Assembly (NCBI GenBank): GCA_903908285.1
Contig: CAIVRH010000038.1
Coordinates: 62,001 to 126,000, forward strand
Source of the DNA: an uncultured candidate division Zixibacteria bacterium
GTDB lineage: Bacteria; Zixibacteria; MSB-5A5; SM1-73
Length of the DNA stretch: 64,000 nucleotides
Direction: 5' to 3'
Of the stretch, positions 25,032-33,441 are shown piece after piece; within the stretch, counting starts at the first letter, position 1, and each line of letters begins with the position of its first letter. The position numbers and the translations under genes are program-made. The notes under the pieces were generated by a model that ran no database searches, had not been told where the DNA came from, and was given only the letters and a program-made list of their open reading frames with translations.

Positions 25032-26012
25032 TTAAGGATAATCCGTACCCCCCACTTTGGCACTCTTAAGGAGCCAGTATTCACCTTCCTCAGGTCCTTC
25101 CGACTTCACCAAGCCCACACCTTTGGCATACCACTGGTAACTGGTGCCGTTATATCTCTGCATGTTCCCGATCCATCCGGAAGCCACCGATTTGAACTTC
25201 AGGCATGCTTCAAAACTTCCTGCTGGAACCGTTACGTCTTCGGTCATTTCAAAAGTTGAAATCCAGTTGTAAATACCGATGGGATCACCCGAATCAAAGG
25301 AGGTATCGGTATTGATAATGCTATCCCCCGGTTGAACGATTTCATTTGCTATGGAAATAGGTTGGAGAGTGGCCAGCAGATCATATAAATCTTTTCTGTC
25401 CGCATGACCATGCCAGCGTAACCCCAGACTGTCATTGGTGAAATGATCCTCGTCCGCCCACATCCCTCCCGACAAACTGTCACCATAAAGAACACACTCA
25501 TAAGAGCCTGTTCGGATCAGATAGTCATGTTCCTGGGATAATGAAATAGACGCTTTGAGATTCAGGATAGTAGCAATGCCACAACTTCCATTACCATCCA
25601 GATCAATGAACTGCTCTCCTGAATCCCATACTCCATTGGGTGGATCATATGTTCCATTGGAATTTCGATCATCATAGGGTATGTCAGGCGTCCATGGATC
25701 GTTTGGTCCATCATATTTGCCATTAAAGTTTAAATCTTGATATTGCTCACCGAAGTCATATACCCCATTGGCGTTTAAGTCAACGTAAGGCTCACCCCAA
25801 CTAATATCTCCATCGCTAAATGACTCGATAATCGTATCGCCGGTAACTTCCCAGGTCCATTGATCTCCTTGGTTTAACGGGAAATAGTCTTTCATCAGAT
25901 ATGTAACCGGCAGTATAGGCGTGGTGAGTTTCTTCTTAGCACAACCAAAGATCAGAATAAGAAAGAGAAATAAAACTAAAGGGATTATTTCTACTCGGAT
26001 GCATCTTTTCAT
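25032..26012 (-). CDS. Lipoprotein with Asp/Asn-Gly repeats, paralogue 2
   Basis: A 326-residue lipoprotein, paralogue of the gene at 23810-24799. The lipobox is L-I-F-G-C. The Y-L-M-K-D-Y-F-P-L-N segment and the tandem motifs (DLNANGVYDFGE, DLNFNGKYDGPND, DRNSNGTYDPPNG, DLDGNGSCG) align one for one with the other copy, and so does the C-terminal RYNGTSYQWYAKGVGLVKS block. Middle parts differ much more. The pair therefore arose by tandem duplication together with its 3' repeat. The number of Ca-like loops (four) is unchanged. Function is unknown; surface binding is the best guess. Confidence 0.8.
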   Translation of the reverse strand: MKRCIRVEIIPLVLFLFLILIFGCAKKKLTTPILPVTYLMKDYFPLNQGDQWTWEVTGDTIIESFSDGDISWGEPYVDLNANGVYDFGEQYQDLNFNGKYDGPNDPWTPDIPYDDRNSNGTYDPPNGVWDSGEQFIDLDGNGSCGIATILNLKASISLSQEHDYLIRTGSYECVLYGDSLSGGMWADEDHFTNDSLGLRWHGHADRKDLYDLLATLQPISIANEIVQPGDSIINTDTSFDSGDPIGIYNWISTFEMTEDVTVPAGSFEACLKFKSVASGWIGNMQRYNGTSYQWYAKGVGLVKSEGPEEGEYWLLKSAKVGGTDYP

Positions 26013-26062
26013 TTCAATCTAATCTACTGTTTTATATAGATATTTTCCCATGAAAAGCGAAC

Positions 26063-26100
26063 TCGTAGCCGGAGCTCCCAGCTCCGGCATAAGTTCTAAG
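26063..26100. repeat. Short copy of the nested repeat (outer hairpin only)
   Basis: TCGTAGCCGGAG is joined directly to CTCCCAGCTCCGGCA, forming the hairpin GCCGGAGCT/AGCTCCGGC, and is followed by AAGTTCTAAGG as in the other copies. It lacks the 92-bp inner segment, so it looks like the empty form of the site. Confidence 0.75.
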
Positions 26101-26211
26101 GATGATTTCAAAGTTGGGTCAGGAGTTAATCCTGACACTGTTCCTGCCAGGTTTAAGGATTTGGCAGGAACAGGTTTTTCTTGACCCCTGCCCCTTGCTT
26201 CTCCAGTATTG

Positions 26212-26982
26212 TTAAATTTTCTCTCCGCCCTCTTTGGCAAGCTTTTTAATAAACGGGGTGAAGAGGTCTATGGGCACCGGGAAAATGATGGTGGAGTTTT
26301 TCTCCGTTGCCACCTCCGCGAGGGTGGAGAGGAACCTCAACTGAATTCCCACCGGTGTTTTGCCTATAATCTCAGCAGCAGCAGCCAGCTTCTCCGAAGC
26401 TTGGTACTCCCCCTCCGCATGAATAACCTTAGCTCTTCTTTCTCTTTCCGCCTCTGCCTGGCGGGCGATGGCTCTCTGCATATTTTCCGGCAGGTCTACG
26501 TTTTTCACCTCTACCACCGATACTTTGATTCCCCAAGGCTCGGTTTGTTGGTCAATGATGTGCTGAAGTTGCAGGTTGATCTTCTCCCGATTGGTCAAAA
26601 GATCATCCAGCTCCACCTGGCCTAAAACGCTTCTTAAAGTGGTTTGGGCAATCATAGAGGTGGCATACAGGAAATCCACCACCTCCACAATAGCTTTGTT
26701 CACATCTATCACCCGAAAATATACCACTGCATTGACCTTGACCGACACGTTATCGCGGGTGATAACGTCCTGGGGAGGTATATCCATAGTCACCACTCTT
26801 AAGCTGACCCGCACCATCCGGTCGACTATGGGAATCAAGAAGATCAAACCAGGTCCTCTGGCACCCATCAATCTGCCTAATCTGAATATCACACCTCTTT
26901 CATATTCCCGCAATATGCGGACGGCATTACCTAAGATAAATATTGCGATGATAATGATAGTTAACAAACCCGCACCGGCCAT
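26212..26982 (-). CDS. Slipin (stomatin/SPFH family) membrane protein
   Basis: A 256-residue stomatin-like protein (slipin) with one N-terminal membrane helix and an SPFH/Band 7 domain: [48 protein letters not shown], then [17 protein letters not shown] coiled region ([17 protein letters not shown]) and a short tail follow. Slipins form oligomers in membrane microdomains and pair with NfeD-type proteases. I use the ATG at 26982 because AGGAGGTGGTT lies just before it. Its 3' neighbour on the same strand is the full-length NfeD gene 200 bp upstream, the classical pairing. Confidence 0.92.
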   Translation of the reverse strand: MAGAGLLTIIIIAIFILGNAVRILREYERGVIFRLGRLMGARGPGLIFLIPIVDRMVRVSLRVVTMDIPPQDVITRDNVSVKVNAVVYFRVIDVNKAIVEVVDFLYATSMIAQTTLRSVLGQVELDDLLTNREKINLQLQHIIDQQTEPWGIKVSVVEVKNVDLPENMQRAIARQAEAERERRAKVIHAEGEYQASEKLAAAAEIIGKTPVGIQLRFLSTLAEVATEKNSTIIFPVPIDLFTPFIKKLAKEGGEKI

Positions 26983-27182
26983 AACCACCTCCTGTTAGTT
27001 AACGGAAAACGGTTTACAGTTCACAATTAACCGTTCTCCTAATTGTATTTTTATTACTATTTACTTTCCCAGCCACTTTAGTGGCGTATGCTCTGAAACC
27101 TGCCCAGACGGGCAGGCGTCTGCCTGACTAAAGTCAGTTAGAATTTCTCCTAAAAATCGTCTTTCCCAGTTATTCGTCTTTA

Positions 27183-28463
27183 TCATTCTCTCTTAGTTAC
27201 CTTCAAGGTTAAGTTTTCTACTCCGGTAACTACCACCTTTTCCCCTTTTTCAATGGTCTGATCCGCCTCCGCTCTCCAGATCTCTCCGTGAATGAATACA
27301 TCCCCTTCCGGATTAAGGGGAGTTCGAGCCACTGCCACCGCACCCACCAGCCCTTTATCTCCGGTAGTCACTTTTCGTTTCTGGGCTTTAATCGCCATTC
27401 CCATGGCAAAGAGGAAAAACGCAGCCGTGGCGCCAACCACACAGAGTACTACCACCAAAGAGACACGCATATAGGGCACCGGAGATTCGAACAGAAGCAG
27501 AGAACCAAAGATCATGGCTATTATACCTCCAATTGTCAATGCACCGTGACTCACCATTTTCACCTCCAGTATGAACAAGATCAGGGCTAAAACCATTAAA
27601 AGTAATCCGGCATAATTGACCGGCAGACTCTGTAAAGCAAAAAATGCTAAGATCAAACAGATTCCTCCTACTATTCCCGGAAATATCGCTCCGGGGTTAG
27701 AAAGTTCAAAGAACAAGCCCCACATTCCTAAAGTCAGAAGAATATAGGCAATGGTAGGATTGGTGATCACCTCCAGAATTTTGTTTCTTACGCTTATCTG
27801 GGCTCTTCTGATCTCGATGTTTTTAGTGTTCAACACCTTCTCCCCTGAAGGGAGATTAGCTTTTCTGCCGTCACATGAGTCGAGAAGGTCTCTGAGATTA
27901 GCAGATACGAAGTCTATGACTCCAAGTTTCAAAGCTTCGTTCTCGGTGATGGAAACGCTTTTCCGCACCGCATCTTCCGCCCAGGCTTCATTCCGTCCTC
28001 TCTTGCCGGCGATGCTTTTGATATAGGCAGCCGCATCGTTGGCCACTTTTTCACCCATGGTGGAATCCATCTGCCCGCCCAGGGAGACCGGATGAGCTGC
28101 ACCGATGTTGGTTCCCGGAGCCATGGCGGCGATGTGAGCGCTTAGGGTGATGAACACCCCGGCGGAAGCTGATCTCGATCCGCTGGGCGAAACGTAGACG
28201 ATCACCGGCACCTCCGAATTTAAGATCCTTCTGGTGATCATGCGCATGGATTCATCCAGACCACCGGGAGTATTCATCTCGATCACTAAAGCTTCGGCGC
28301 TGTCCTCCAGCGAGGACTCAATGGCTTTGTCGATAATGCGCACCGAGATAGGTCCGATGGCACCATCGATAGTGATCAGATTTATATGCCTCTGGCTGGC
28401 AGAAAATAGCCATGAACTCAGAAGGAATACAAAGAGCAGACCTACTAATAGTATTTTTTTCAT
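27183..28463 (-). CDS. NfeD-type membrane serine protease (ClpP-class)
   Basis: A 426-residue membrane protein combining an N-terminal ClpP-like serine protease domain, four or five membrane helices and a C-terminal OB-fold (NfeD) domain. The signal anchor is followed by I-D-G-A-I-G-P-I and E-M-N-T-P-G-G; the nucleophile serine is in the segment GSRSASAGVFITLSA near residues 103-117, and the Lys partner in YIKSIAGKRGRNE near 155. The C-terminal OB domain reads V-A-R-T-P-L-N-P-E-G-D-V-F-I-H-G-E-I-W-R-A. Homologues cleave stomatin C-termini. The start is the ATG at 28463 before a typical membrane segment; a longer frame lacks support. Confidence 0.9.
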   Translation of the reverse strand: MKKILLVGLLFVFLLSSWLFSASQRHINLITIDGAIGPISVRIIDKAIESSLEDSAEALVIEMNTPGGLDESMRMITRRILNSEVPVIVYVSPSGSRSASAGVFITLSAHIAAMAPGTNIGAAHPVSLGGQMDSTMGEKVANDAAAYIKSIAGKRGRNEAWAEDAVRKSVSITENEALKLGVIDFVSANLRDLLDSCDGRKANLPSGEKVLNTKNIEIRRAQISVRNKILEVITNPTIAYILLTLGMWGLFFELSNPGAIFPGIVGGICLILAFFALQSLPVNYAGLLLMVLALILFILEVKMVSHGALTIGGIIAMIFGSLLLFESPVPYMRVSLVVVLCVVGATAAFFLFAMGMAIKAQKRKVTTGDKGLVGAVAVARTPLNPEGDVFIHGEIWRAEADQTIEKGEKVVVTGVENLTLKVTKRE

Positions 28464-28858
28464 AATCCACCCGCTGTTTGGAAAGCTTTGTTTCGTCAAA
28501 TCAGAAAATATCCTATCGATATGAATAAAGCAAGGAAAATGTGAAAAAAAACAAGGAAGATAGAAAATGGAAAAAGGAAGATACAACTTAAATACCGGAT
28601 AACTAATGACGGATGACGGATTTGTGGTAAGCTTATCGAACCGTAAAGCAATTCCGCCTCCCTAGATGGTAAGGGGTAGGGATGGATTGCTCTTACCCCC
28701 ACATTCCGATTTTCCATCTTTATTTGGAGTATTACTCAGTCTTTCTCTCACAAAGACCAGATTTTTTTCAAATCCCGATAAAGAAGATATCACTTCTGCC
28801 GACAAATTTATAGCGAACGATGACCAGAACGAATAATTAGTCTATAAAAGACATTCCC

Positions 28859-29548
28859 TTGAAAGACCTTCTGGAAATAAAAGATATCTCATACGGAGAA
28901 TTTCCTGAGATCTCGGGTTTAAATCCCCGGTTCAGACCGGACAGCCAAAAAGTCAAAGTGACTTTGGACATTCAGCTTCCGGAAGTTACCGACAATGCTG
29001 ATTTATCTTCCGTCCTTATGAAACTCAAAAAACTCCTTCCCACTTTAGAAAAACACCAATGCGGTGAGCATCTCTTTGATAATCTAAAACCCGGCATAAA
29101 AACCTCTCAGGTGAATCAAAGGTTTTCTTCCTGCAGCTGTCATTCGGACAAAATCACCGATATAGCCCATCTGATGGAACATGTGATTATCGACCTTCAG
29201 TCCACCATCACCGGGATGTCCTCCTGCAGTGGAATTACCTGTGGGTACAAGATCCCAGACTACCGATTTGATATGTTTGTGGAGTGCAAGGATAAAAGCG
29301 TTGGCTGGTTTTCCGTTTTCTTTACCGTGGACATGTTCAAAAAACTTTTGGAAAGCAAGCATCTTCCCAAAAACGGTCAACACCTCATATATCTGGCAAG
29401 ATATTTGTATCAGAACAAATCCCGCCAGAAACAAAACGAGCTGGATCCACAAACCGGCCATTTGAGCAAAGAGTTGGGTATAAATCAAAACTCGCTGCAT
29501 TTGCTTTTAAGGCAGTTAAGAGAGTACGGGTTTTTCAATCTCAACTAG
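28859..29548 (+). CDS. Stand-alone protein resembling the cyanophycin synthetase N-domain, with C-terminal HTH-like segment
   Basis: A 229-residue soluble protein. From residue 57 it reads LKKLLPTLEKHQCGEHLF, and from about 105 DIAHLMEHVIIDLQSTITGM with Y-x-F-D-M-F-V-E-C later. This follows the N-terminal domain of cyanophycin synthetase (L-P-x-L-x-x-H-x-C ... HVIEHVALELQ ... GM), but the amide-ligase parts are missing and extra cysteines (SSCSCHS, SSCSGITC) occur between. The last 30 residues (HLSKELGINQNSLHLLLRQL) look like a winged-helix unit. The frame opens at TTG 28859 without a strong ribosome site, so the start is uncertain. It heads a run of four small genes on the same strand. Confidence 0.5.
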   Translation: MKDLLEIKDISYGEFPEISGLNPRFRPDSQKVKVTLDIQLPEVTDNADLSSVLMKLKKLLPTLEKHQCGEHLFDNLKPGIKTSQVNQRFSSCSCHSDKITDIAHLMEHVIIDLQSTITGMSSCSGITCGYKIPDYRFDMFVECKDKSVGWFSVFFTVDMFKKLLESKHLPKNGQHLIYLARYLYQNKSRQKQNELDPQTGHLSKELGINQNSLHLLLRQLREYGFFNLN

Positions 29549-29590
29549 ATTATAACCATTCAACCAATCTGAGGAGAAGGTGAAAATAAA

Positions 29591-29893
29591 ATGAGCGATA
29601 AATTCCCCCTTAAAGATCCCCATAATCTCAAAAGAGAGATCCAAAACCTAATCTCTTTTGAAGAGAAAAACCAGCTGCTTAAGCTGCGGGAGCAAATTGA
29701 AAACAAAGTCATCCGCCGGCAGGATTCATTTCCGGAATACTCCCGGGTATTAAGCTGTTCTTTCATTAATCCGAAATTGGATCCGGGGGTTCCAGCCAAA
29801 GATACCGGCAAAACTGAGGAAATTCCAACCCAAAAACAGCGATATAACCAGCTATCCAAAATGGAAACGCATCCATTCAGTAAGGGAATATAA
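29591..29893 (+). CDS. Uncharacterised 100-residue protein
   Basis: It starts 42 bp after the CphA-N-like gene behind an AGGAGAAGGTG site. Residues 13-45 are a charged amphipathic helix (NLKREIQNLISFEEKNQLLK), then SFPEYSRVLSCSFINPKLDPGVPAK with one Cys and a polar tail. No signal peptide and no membrane helix are seen. I recognise no family. Its position and orientation place it in one operon with the genes on either side. Confidence 0.6.
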   Translation: MSDKFPLKDPHNLKREIQNLISFEEKNQLLKLREQIENKVIRRQDSFPEYSRVLSCSFINPKLDPGVPAKDTGKTEEIPTQKQRYNQLSKMETHPFSKGI

Positions 29894-29920
29894 ACCCAGA
29901 AATGAAGGGAGGTGAATATT

Positions 29921-30133
29921 ATGACCAAATTTAACTGGCATGATTTCAGGAACATAGAAAGAACTCCTATGTCTCCTTATTATCTGCAGGCCAAGATCTG
30001 TGATTTAGTCTCTTGCTCTGTTTCCACTAAGGTCAAGGTCGATTCGGTAAATCCGGAGACCGGAGAATATCGGGTGGTGCTTCACGGTACCTTGGATTGG
30101 GATACCCCGGAGACTTGGTGGACCAATCATTAA
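29921..30133 (+). CDS. Small 70-residue protein, paralogue 1 of the GTLD pair
   Basis: It begins at the ATG at 29921, six bases after an AAGGGAGGTG site. The protein opens MTKFNWHDFRNIERTPMSP and carries VNPETGEYRVVLHGTLDWD, then a Trp-rich tail (DTPETWWTNH). The same frame length and motif (V-N-P-x-T-G-E-Y-R-x-V-L-x-G-T-L-D) occur in the next gene, so they are paralogues. Two Cys lie in C-D-L-V-S-C-S-V-S near residue 27. Nothing suggests a signal peptide. The family is unknown to me. Confidence 0.7.
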   Translation: MTKFNWHDFRNIERTPMSPYYLQAKICDLVSCSVSTKVKVDSVNPETGEYRVVLHGTLDWDTPETWWTNH

Positions 30134-30233
30134 ACCGATTTGAAATTGGATAAAAAGACTTAAGTCCCCTTACTGAGAGATGATACATCTTTTAATCCGC
30201 AACCATATAAATGGGAGAAGGGGGTGAGAAGAA

Positions 30234-30446
30234 GTGGTTAAATTCAGATATCAAAATTTCCCGACGTTTGAGAGAACTCCATGTTCACCGGCTGCATTAC
30301 AGTCCAGGCTGACCGAGCTGATGTATAATTCTACCTGCTGCAGATGCAAGGTGGAATCGGTTAATCCGACCACGGGGGAGTATCGGATAGTGCTACAGGG
30401 TACCCTCGATTGCTGGGATGATACTAACACGCCAACTAATCCGTAA
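30234..30446 (+). CDS. Small 70-residue protein, paralogue 2 of the GTLD pair
   Basis: It starts with GTG at 30234 behind AAGGGGGTGAGAAGAA. It has the same length and layout as the gene at 29921: M-V-K-F-R-Y-Q-N-F-P-T-F-E-R-T-P, a helix, then VNPTTGEYRIVLQGTLD. It differs by a cysteine cluster near residue 36 (STCCRCKVES) and a Cys in the tail (LDCWDDTNTP). The cysteines could bind metal or form disulphides. The pair is conserved in sequence but not in cysteine content, which points to different jobs or targets. Confidence 0.7.
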   Translation: MVKFRYQNFPTFERTPCSPAALQSRLTELMYNSTCCRCKVESVNPTTGEYRIVLQGTLDCWDDTNTPTNP

Positions 30447-30476
30447 GATAATAGGTCAAAGAGGAGAAATTTTTTA

Positions 30477-30515
30477 AGGGAAAGAAACCCCGGACAATAA
30501 CGGGGCTTCTTTCCC
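30477..30515 (+). terminator. Long hairpin between small genes (terminator or processing site)
   Basis: GGGAAAGAA plus CCCCG pairs with CGGGG plus TTCTTTCCC (14 bp, one A-C mismatch; loop about eight bases). It lacks a clean T-run afterwards, so it may be a partial terminator or an RNA-processing hairpin lowering expression of the next gene. Confidence 0.5.
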
Positions 30516-30535
30516 ATGATTTAGTGGAGGAAAAG

Positions 30536-30721
30536 ATGAGAAAACGCAAAACCAGCCATCCTTCTAAACATCGCCGCCATCCTCAGAAAGTTTCAAAAAG
30601 CCCGGGAGAGGGCACCACTGCTTGGGCTGATCCGACGGTCCCCACTCCCAATATTTACAAACACGGTAAATCTAAACCAGATAAAAACGAAATGACGAAA
30701 AGCTGCTGGTGGTTTGGTTAA
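30536..30721 (+). CDS. Small basic protein, 61 residues, Trp-Trp tail
   Basis: It starts at the ATG at 30536 behind GGAGGAAAAG, just after the long hairpin. The first 22 residues are extremely basic and rich in His and Ser (RKRKTSHPSKHRRHPQKVSK). The middle is G-E-G-T-T-A-W-A-D-P-T-V-P-T-P-N and the end KSCWWFG. It has the leader-plus-core look of a peptide precursor, but no modification enzyme of a known class is adjacent in the same operon. The family is unknown. Confidence 0.6.
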   Translation: MRKRKTSHPSKHRRHPQKVSKSPGEGTTAWADPTVPTPNIYKHGKSKPDKNEMTKSCWWFG

Positions 30722-30790
30722 AATTATTTCAATCCCTGCCCGGTTGAAATACTCAAGCAGCAGGTAGAAATGATTCCATCCTCAGAAAAT

Positions 30791-30816
30791 GTGAAATGGA
30801 TTTCACTTTTTCTTTT
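30791..30816 (+). terminator. Terminator of the small-protein operon
   Basis: GTGAAA (30791-30796) pairs with TTTCAC (30801-30806), tetraloop TGGA, then TTTTTCTTTTC. It lies 70 bp after the last small gene, closing the unit that starts at 28859. Confidence 0.72.
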
Positions 30817-31028
30817 CTTATTTAAAATCCCCTCCTGTTATTTCTGGCAAGTTTTTCATATGAAGTTGCAAATGAAATAAGGTAACTGGCAATAAATGGA
30901 TTATATATGGTCAAGCCGCTCTGCGGACCCCCACAAAATTCTTGCTCTTTTCTATCTTCACTGTATATTCTTCATATTAATTTCATCTGCAAGTGAAGAA
31001 GTCAGGTTCAAACAGGAAAGGAGCTTTC

Positions 31029-31736
31029 ATGTATAATAAAATGAGAATACTCATACTCTCCGCGATGGTATTATGGGGAGGGACAATATTTATCATCCAC
31101 CTGAATGAATCGCTGGTGCGGGCAGAAGAAAAAATTCCACCCGCAGGAGAAAGCATGAAGCTGCCTGAACCACAATTTAAAAGCAATACCAGCGTAGAGG
31201 AGGCGCTGTTAAAGCGCCGATCCGTAAGAGAGTTAAAAGATGATTCACTCACCCTCGAACAGGTTTCCCAGCTTCTCTGGTCTGCCCAGGGGATCACCAC
31301 CAAATGGGGCTGGAGAACTTCTCCTTCCGCCGGTGCCTTATATCCCCTGGAGATATACCTGGCGGTCGGAAAAGTGAAAGGATTGAAACCCGGCCTCTAT
31401 CACTACCAACCCGAAAACCATTCCATATCACTGAAGAAGGATAAAGATTTACGGGCGGAATTGACTAAAGCTTCTTTGGATCAAAAGGAGATTCAAGCCG
31501 CACCGGTTACCTTAGTCATTACTGCAGTTTATGAAAGAACCATGAAAAAGTATCAGCAAAGGGGCATGCGGTATGTTCATATGGAAATCGGTTCTGTCGG
31601 AGAGAATATCTACCTGCAATGTGAGAGTCTCGGGCTGGGAACCGTGCTCATCGGGGCGTTTGAGGATGAGAAGGTCAAAAAAGTTCTGGGAATTTCCGAA
31701 GAACCGTTGGGAATAATGCCGGTAGGAAAGAAATAA
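31029..31736 (+). CDS. Exported SagB/ThcOx-type nitroreductase-fold dehydrogenase
   Basis: A 235-residue protein with an N-terminal signal helix (MRILILSAMVLWGGTIFII) and a SagB-type FMN domain: K-R-R-S-V-R-E-L near residue 65, LSQLLWSAQGITTKWGWRTSPSAGALYPLEIYLAV near 85-120 (key part: TSPSAGALYPLE), GLYHY, and ENIYLQCESLGLGTVLIGAF near the end. In toxin and microcin clusters this fold oxidises azolines to azoles in the cytoplasm. Here the signal peptide argues for a periplasmic enzyme, as in many free-standing homologues of unknown function. The ATG at 31029 follows AAAGGAGCTTTC. A terminator separates it from the small-protein operon. Confidence 0.82.
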   Translation: MYNKMRILILSAMVLWGGTIFIIHLNESLVRAEEKIPPAGESMKLPEPQFKSNTSVEEALLKRRSVRELKDDSLTLEQVSQLLWSAQGITTKWGWRTSPSAGALYPLEIYLAVGKVKGLKPGLYHYQPENHSISLKKDKDLRAELTKASLDQKEIQAAPVTLVITAVYERTMKKYQQRGMRYVHMEIGSVGENIYLQCESLGLGTVLIGAFEDEKVKKVLGISEEPLGIMPVGKK

Positions 31737-31876
31737 TGTAACGTTGTAACCATCCATCCCTTGCCCCATCTCACTTGTAGTGAGCTTATCGAACTATCAA
31801 GAGTGGGGGCTTGAAGGTATCCTCTCCCCTTGTGGGAGAGGATTAAGGAGAGGGGAAAATATATGAAAGGTAAAAA

Positions 31877-32617
31877 ATGGATTTAGATAACAAAGTCGCC
31901 TTAGTCACCGGAAGCTCCCGGGGAATCGGAAGAGCTATCGCTTTGAAACTGGCTGAAAAAGGATGCCATCTCGCAGTGAACTATCTGTCAAATCGCATGG
32001 CAGCTGATCAGGTGGGTGACCAGATCAAAAAGATGGGGCGAAAGGTGATGTTGTTTCCAGGGGACGTTTCCTACTTTTCCGAAGCGGAAGGGATAATCGG
32101 GAAAGTCAAATCGGAATTTGGCAGAATAGACATCCTGGTCAACAATGTGGGACCGTTCCTTTATAAAAACATCTTCGATACCTCCGTTCGGGAATGGCAG
32201 GAAACTCTCAACTCCAATCTTAACTCGGTCTTCTATTGCTGCAAAGCGGTTGTGCCGATAATGCGGGAGCAAAAATCCGGGGTGATCATAAACATCGGTG
32301 CTCCGAATGCTGAAAGGACTCAAGGGTATATCCGCAACTGCGCCTATGCTACGGCTAAGACCGGCGTGGTGGTCTTCTCCAAAAGCCTGGCAAAGGAAGA
32401 AGCCAAAAACGGGATACGGGTGAATGTAGTCAATCCGGGTTTTGTGGAGACGGATAATTACACCCTAGAGGACAAAGAGCACTGGTCCAAGGAAATCCCC
32501 ATGAGGAGAATGGGAACGCCGGAAGAATTAGCCAACGCAGTGGCTTTTTTATGTTCGGATGAAGCCAGCTATATCACCGGCAGTGTGTTTAACGTACACG
32601 GGGGTCTGTGGTGTTAG
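31877..32617 (+). CDS. SDR family oxidoreductase, FabG-like
   Basis: A 246-residue classical short-chain dehydrogenase/reductase using NAD(P)H. The cofactor motif TGSSRGIGRAIAL is at residues 11-23, NNVGPF near 90, and the active-site Y-A-T-A-K near 157 with I-N-I-G before it. The C-terminal MRRMGTPEELANAVAFLCSD and YITGSVFNVHGG are FabG-like. 3-Oxoacyl reduction is a reasonable default, but free-standing SDRs of this type have many substrates. It stands alone 140 bp after the SagB-like gene and has an AAAGGTAAAAA site. Confidence 0.88.
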   Translation: MDLDNKVALVTGSSRGIGRAIALKLAEKGCHLAVNYLSNRMAADQVGDQIKKMGRKVMLFPGDVSYFSEAEGIIGKVKSEFGRIDILVNNVGPFLYKNIFDTSVREWQETLNSNLNSVFYCCKAVVPIMREQKSGVIINIGAPNAERTQGYIRNCAYATAKTGVVVFSKSLAKEEAKNGIRVNVVNPGFVETDNYTLEDKEHWSKEIPMRRMGTPEELANAVAFLCSDEASYITGSVFNVHGGLWC

Positions 32618-32637
32618 AAGGGTGTGGAAGGGGTAGC

Positions 32638-32655
32638 CGCAGACTTCAGTCTGCG
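32638..32655. repeat. 18-bp palindrome CGCAGACTTCAGTCTGCG
   Basis: A near-perfect palindrome, apart from the central TC, in a GTAGCCGC context. It matches the style of the palindrome inside the 12277-12389 element and of the one at 47088-47111, so it is one of a dispersed family. Confidence 0.6.
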
Positions 32656-32767
32656 TGGGTGGTGTGCTGAACTCATCGGAGAGGATGAAGTAACGGCTCC
32701 GCCTTCGAAATATAAGAGACAGGTTTTTGATCCCCTAAGTATCTAAGAAACTTAGTTGCTTACCAAC

Positions 32768-33388
32768 TTAATGCAGTATCCCCAACCACCCTGCCATGAG
32801 GAAGTATATCCGTCCGATGAGAAGGGACATACGGGACATCACCGTGTAGCCGAAGGAGGCACCGAAGGAGATCATCAAAAACCAGGTGCCGATTTTTGCG
32901 CCTGCACCAAAAGCTCCTTTGTGCTCCTTGGAAAAGAAGAAATATATCAGTCCGGTAATTACGCCGATAGTCAAAATAATATTGTTGAGGGACTCTAACC
33001 ACTTACCCGTCCACAAAGGAAGCAAGTTAGCGTTAATCTGGAGGATCAGATCCCCTGAACCATAACCCACGATGGTTATTCCCGCGTAGATGCCGATAAT
33101 CAATGCCATGGACCAGCGCGAAAACCAGCTATAATTTTTGAAGAAGCGGCTGAAGAGTAAGATTCCAAAAATAAAGGGAACAACCAGAATCAATTTCCCC
33201 TGCTGGGTTAGCGGTCTCCATAGATTAGGCAAGAACACGTTATAATATTCTAATGTCACACCATAACCCGCAGATATCCCCACAAACAAATGCTCGGCGA
33301 ACTTATAAAAAGGATTATCCTTGTACAGAAATGAAAAGACGCACAGGGTCAACAACGCTGCAAACCAGATACCGATCAAATCCCACAT
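32768..33388 (-). CDS. Module 3 subunit d: polytopic membrane protein
   Basis: The last gene of the twelve-gene run. 206 residues with about six membrane helices. It shares with the d subunits of modules 2 and 1 the N-terminal F-S-F-L-Y-K-D-N-P-F-Y-K motif, FFFSKEHKGAFG near residue 150, and a C-terminal YTVMSRMSLLIGR. These charged motifs at the ends of helices suggest conserved contacts. I set the start at the ATG 33388 behind GGAGATAACTTA. I recognise no characterised family. It follows subunit c with a palindromic repeat (33407-33438) in the gap. Confidence 0.7.
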   Translation of the reverse strand: MWDLIGIWFAALLTLCVFSFLYKDNPFYKFAEHLFVGISAGYGVTLEYYNVFLPNLWRPLTQQGKLILVVPFIFGILLFSRFFKNYSWFSRWSMALIIGIYAGITIVGYGSGDLILQINANLLPLWTGKWLESLNNIILTIGVITGLIYFFFSKEHKGAFGAGAKIGTWFLMISFGASFGYTVMSRMSLLIGRIYFLMAGWLGILH

Positions 33389-33406
33389 TAAGTTATCTCC
33401 AATCAC

Positions 33407-33438
33407 TGTAGGAGCGTATTGCAATACGCCTCCCTACA
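33407..33438. repeat. 32-bp palindrome between module 3 c and d
   Basis: TGTAGG and GCGTATT on the left pair with AATACGC and CCTACA on the right. The element lies in the spacer of a tandem operon that otherwise has tight junctions. Confidence 0.65.
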
Positions 33439-33441
33439 GAA

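Noticed and set aside
28859-31736. Full RiPP biosynthetic cluster
   Set aside because: No YcaO, radical SAM or other maturation enzyme is present, and the SagB-like enzyme has a signal peptide. Kept only as a hypothesis.
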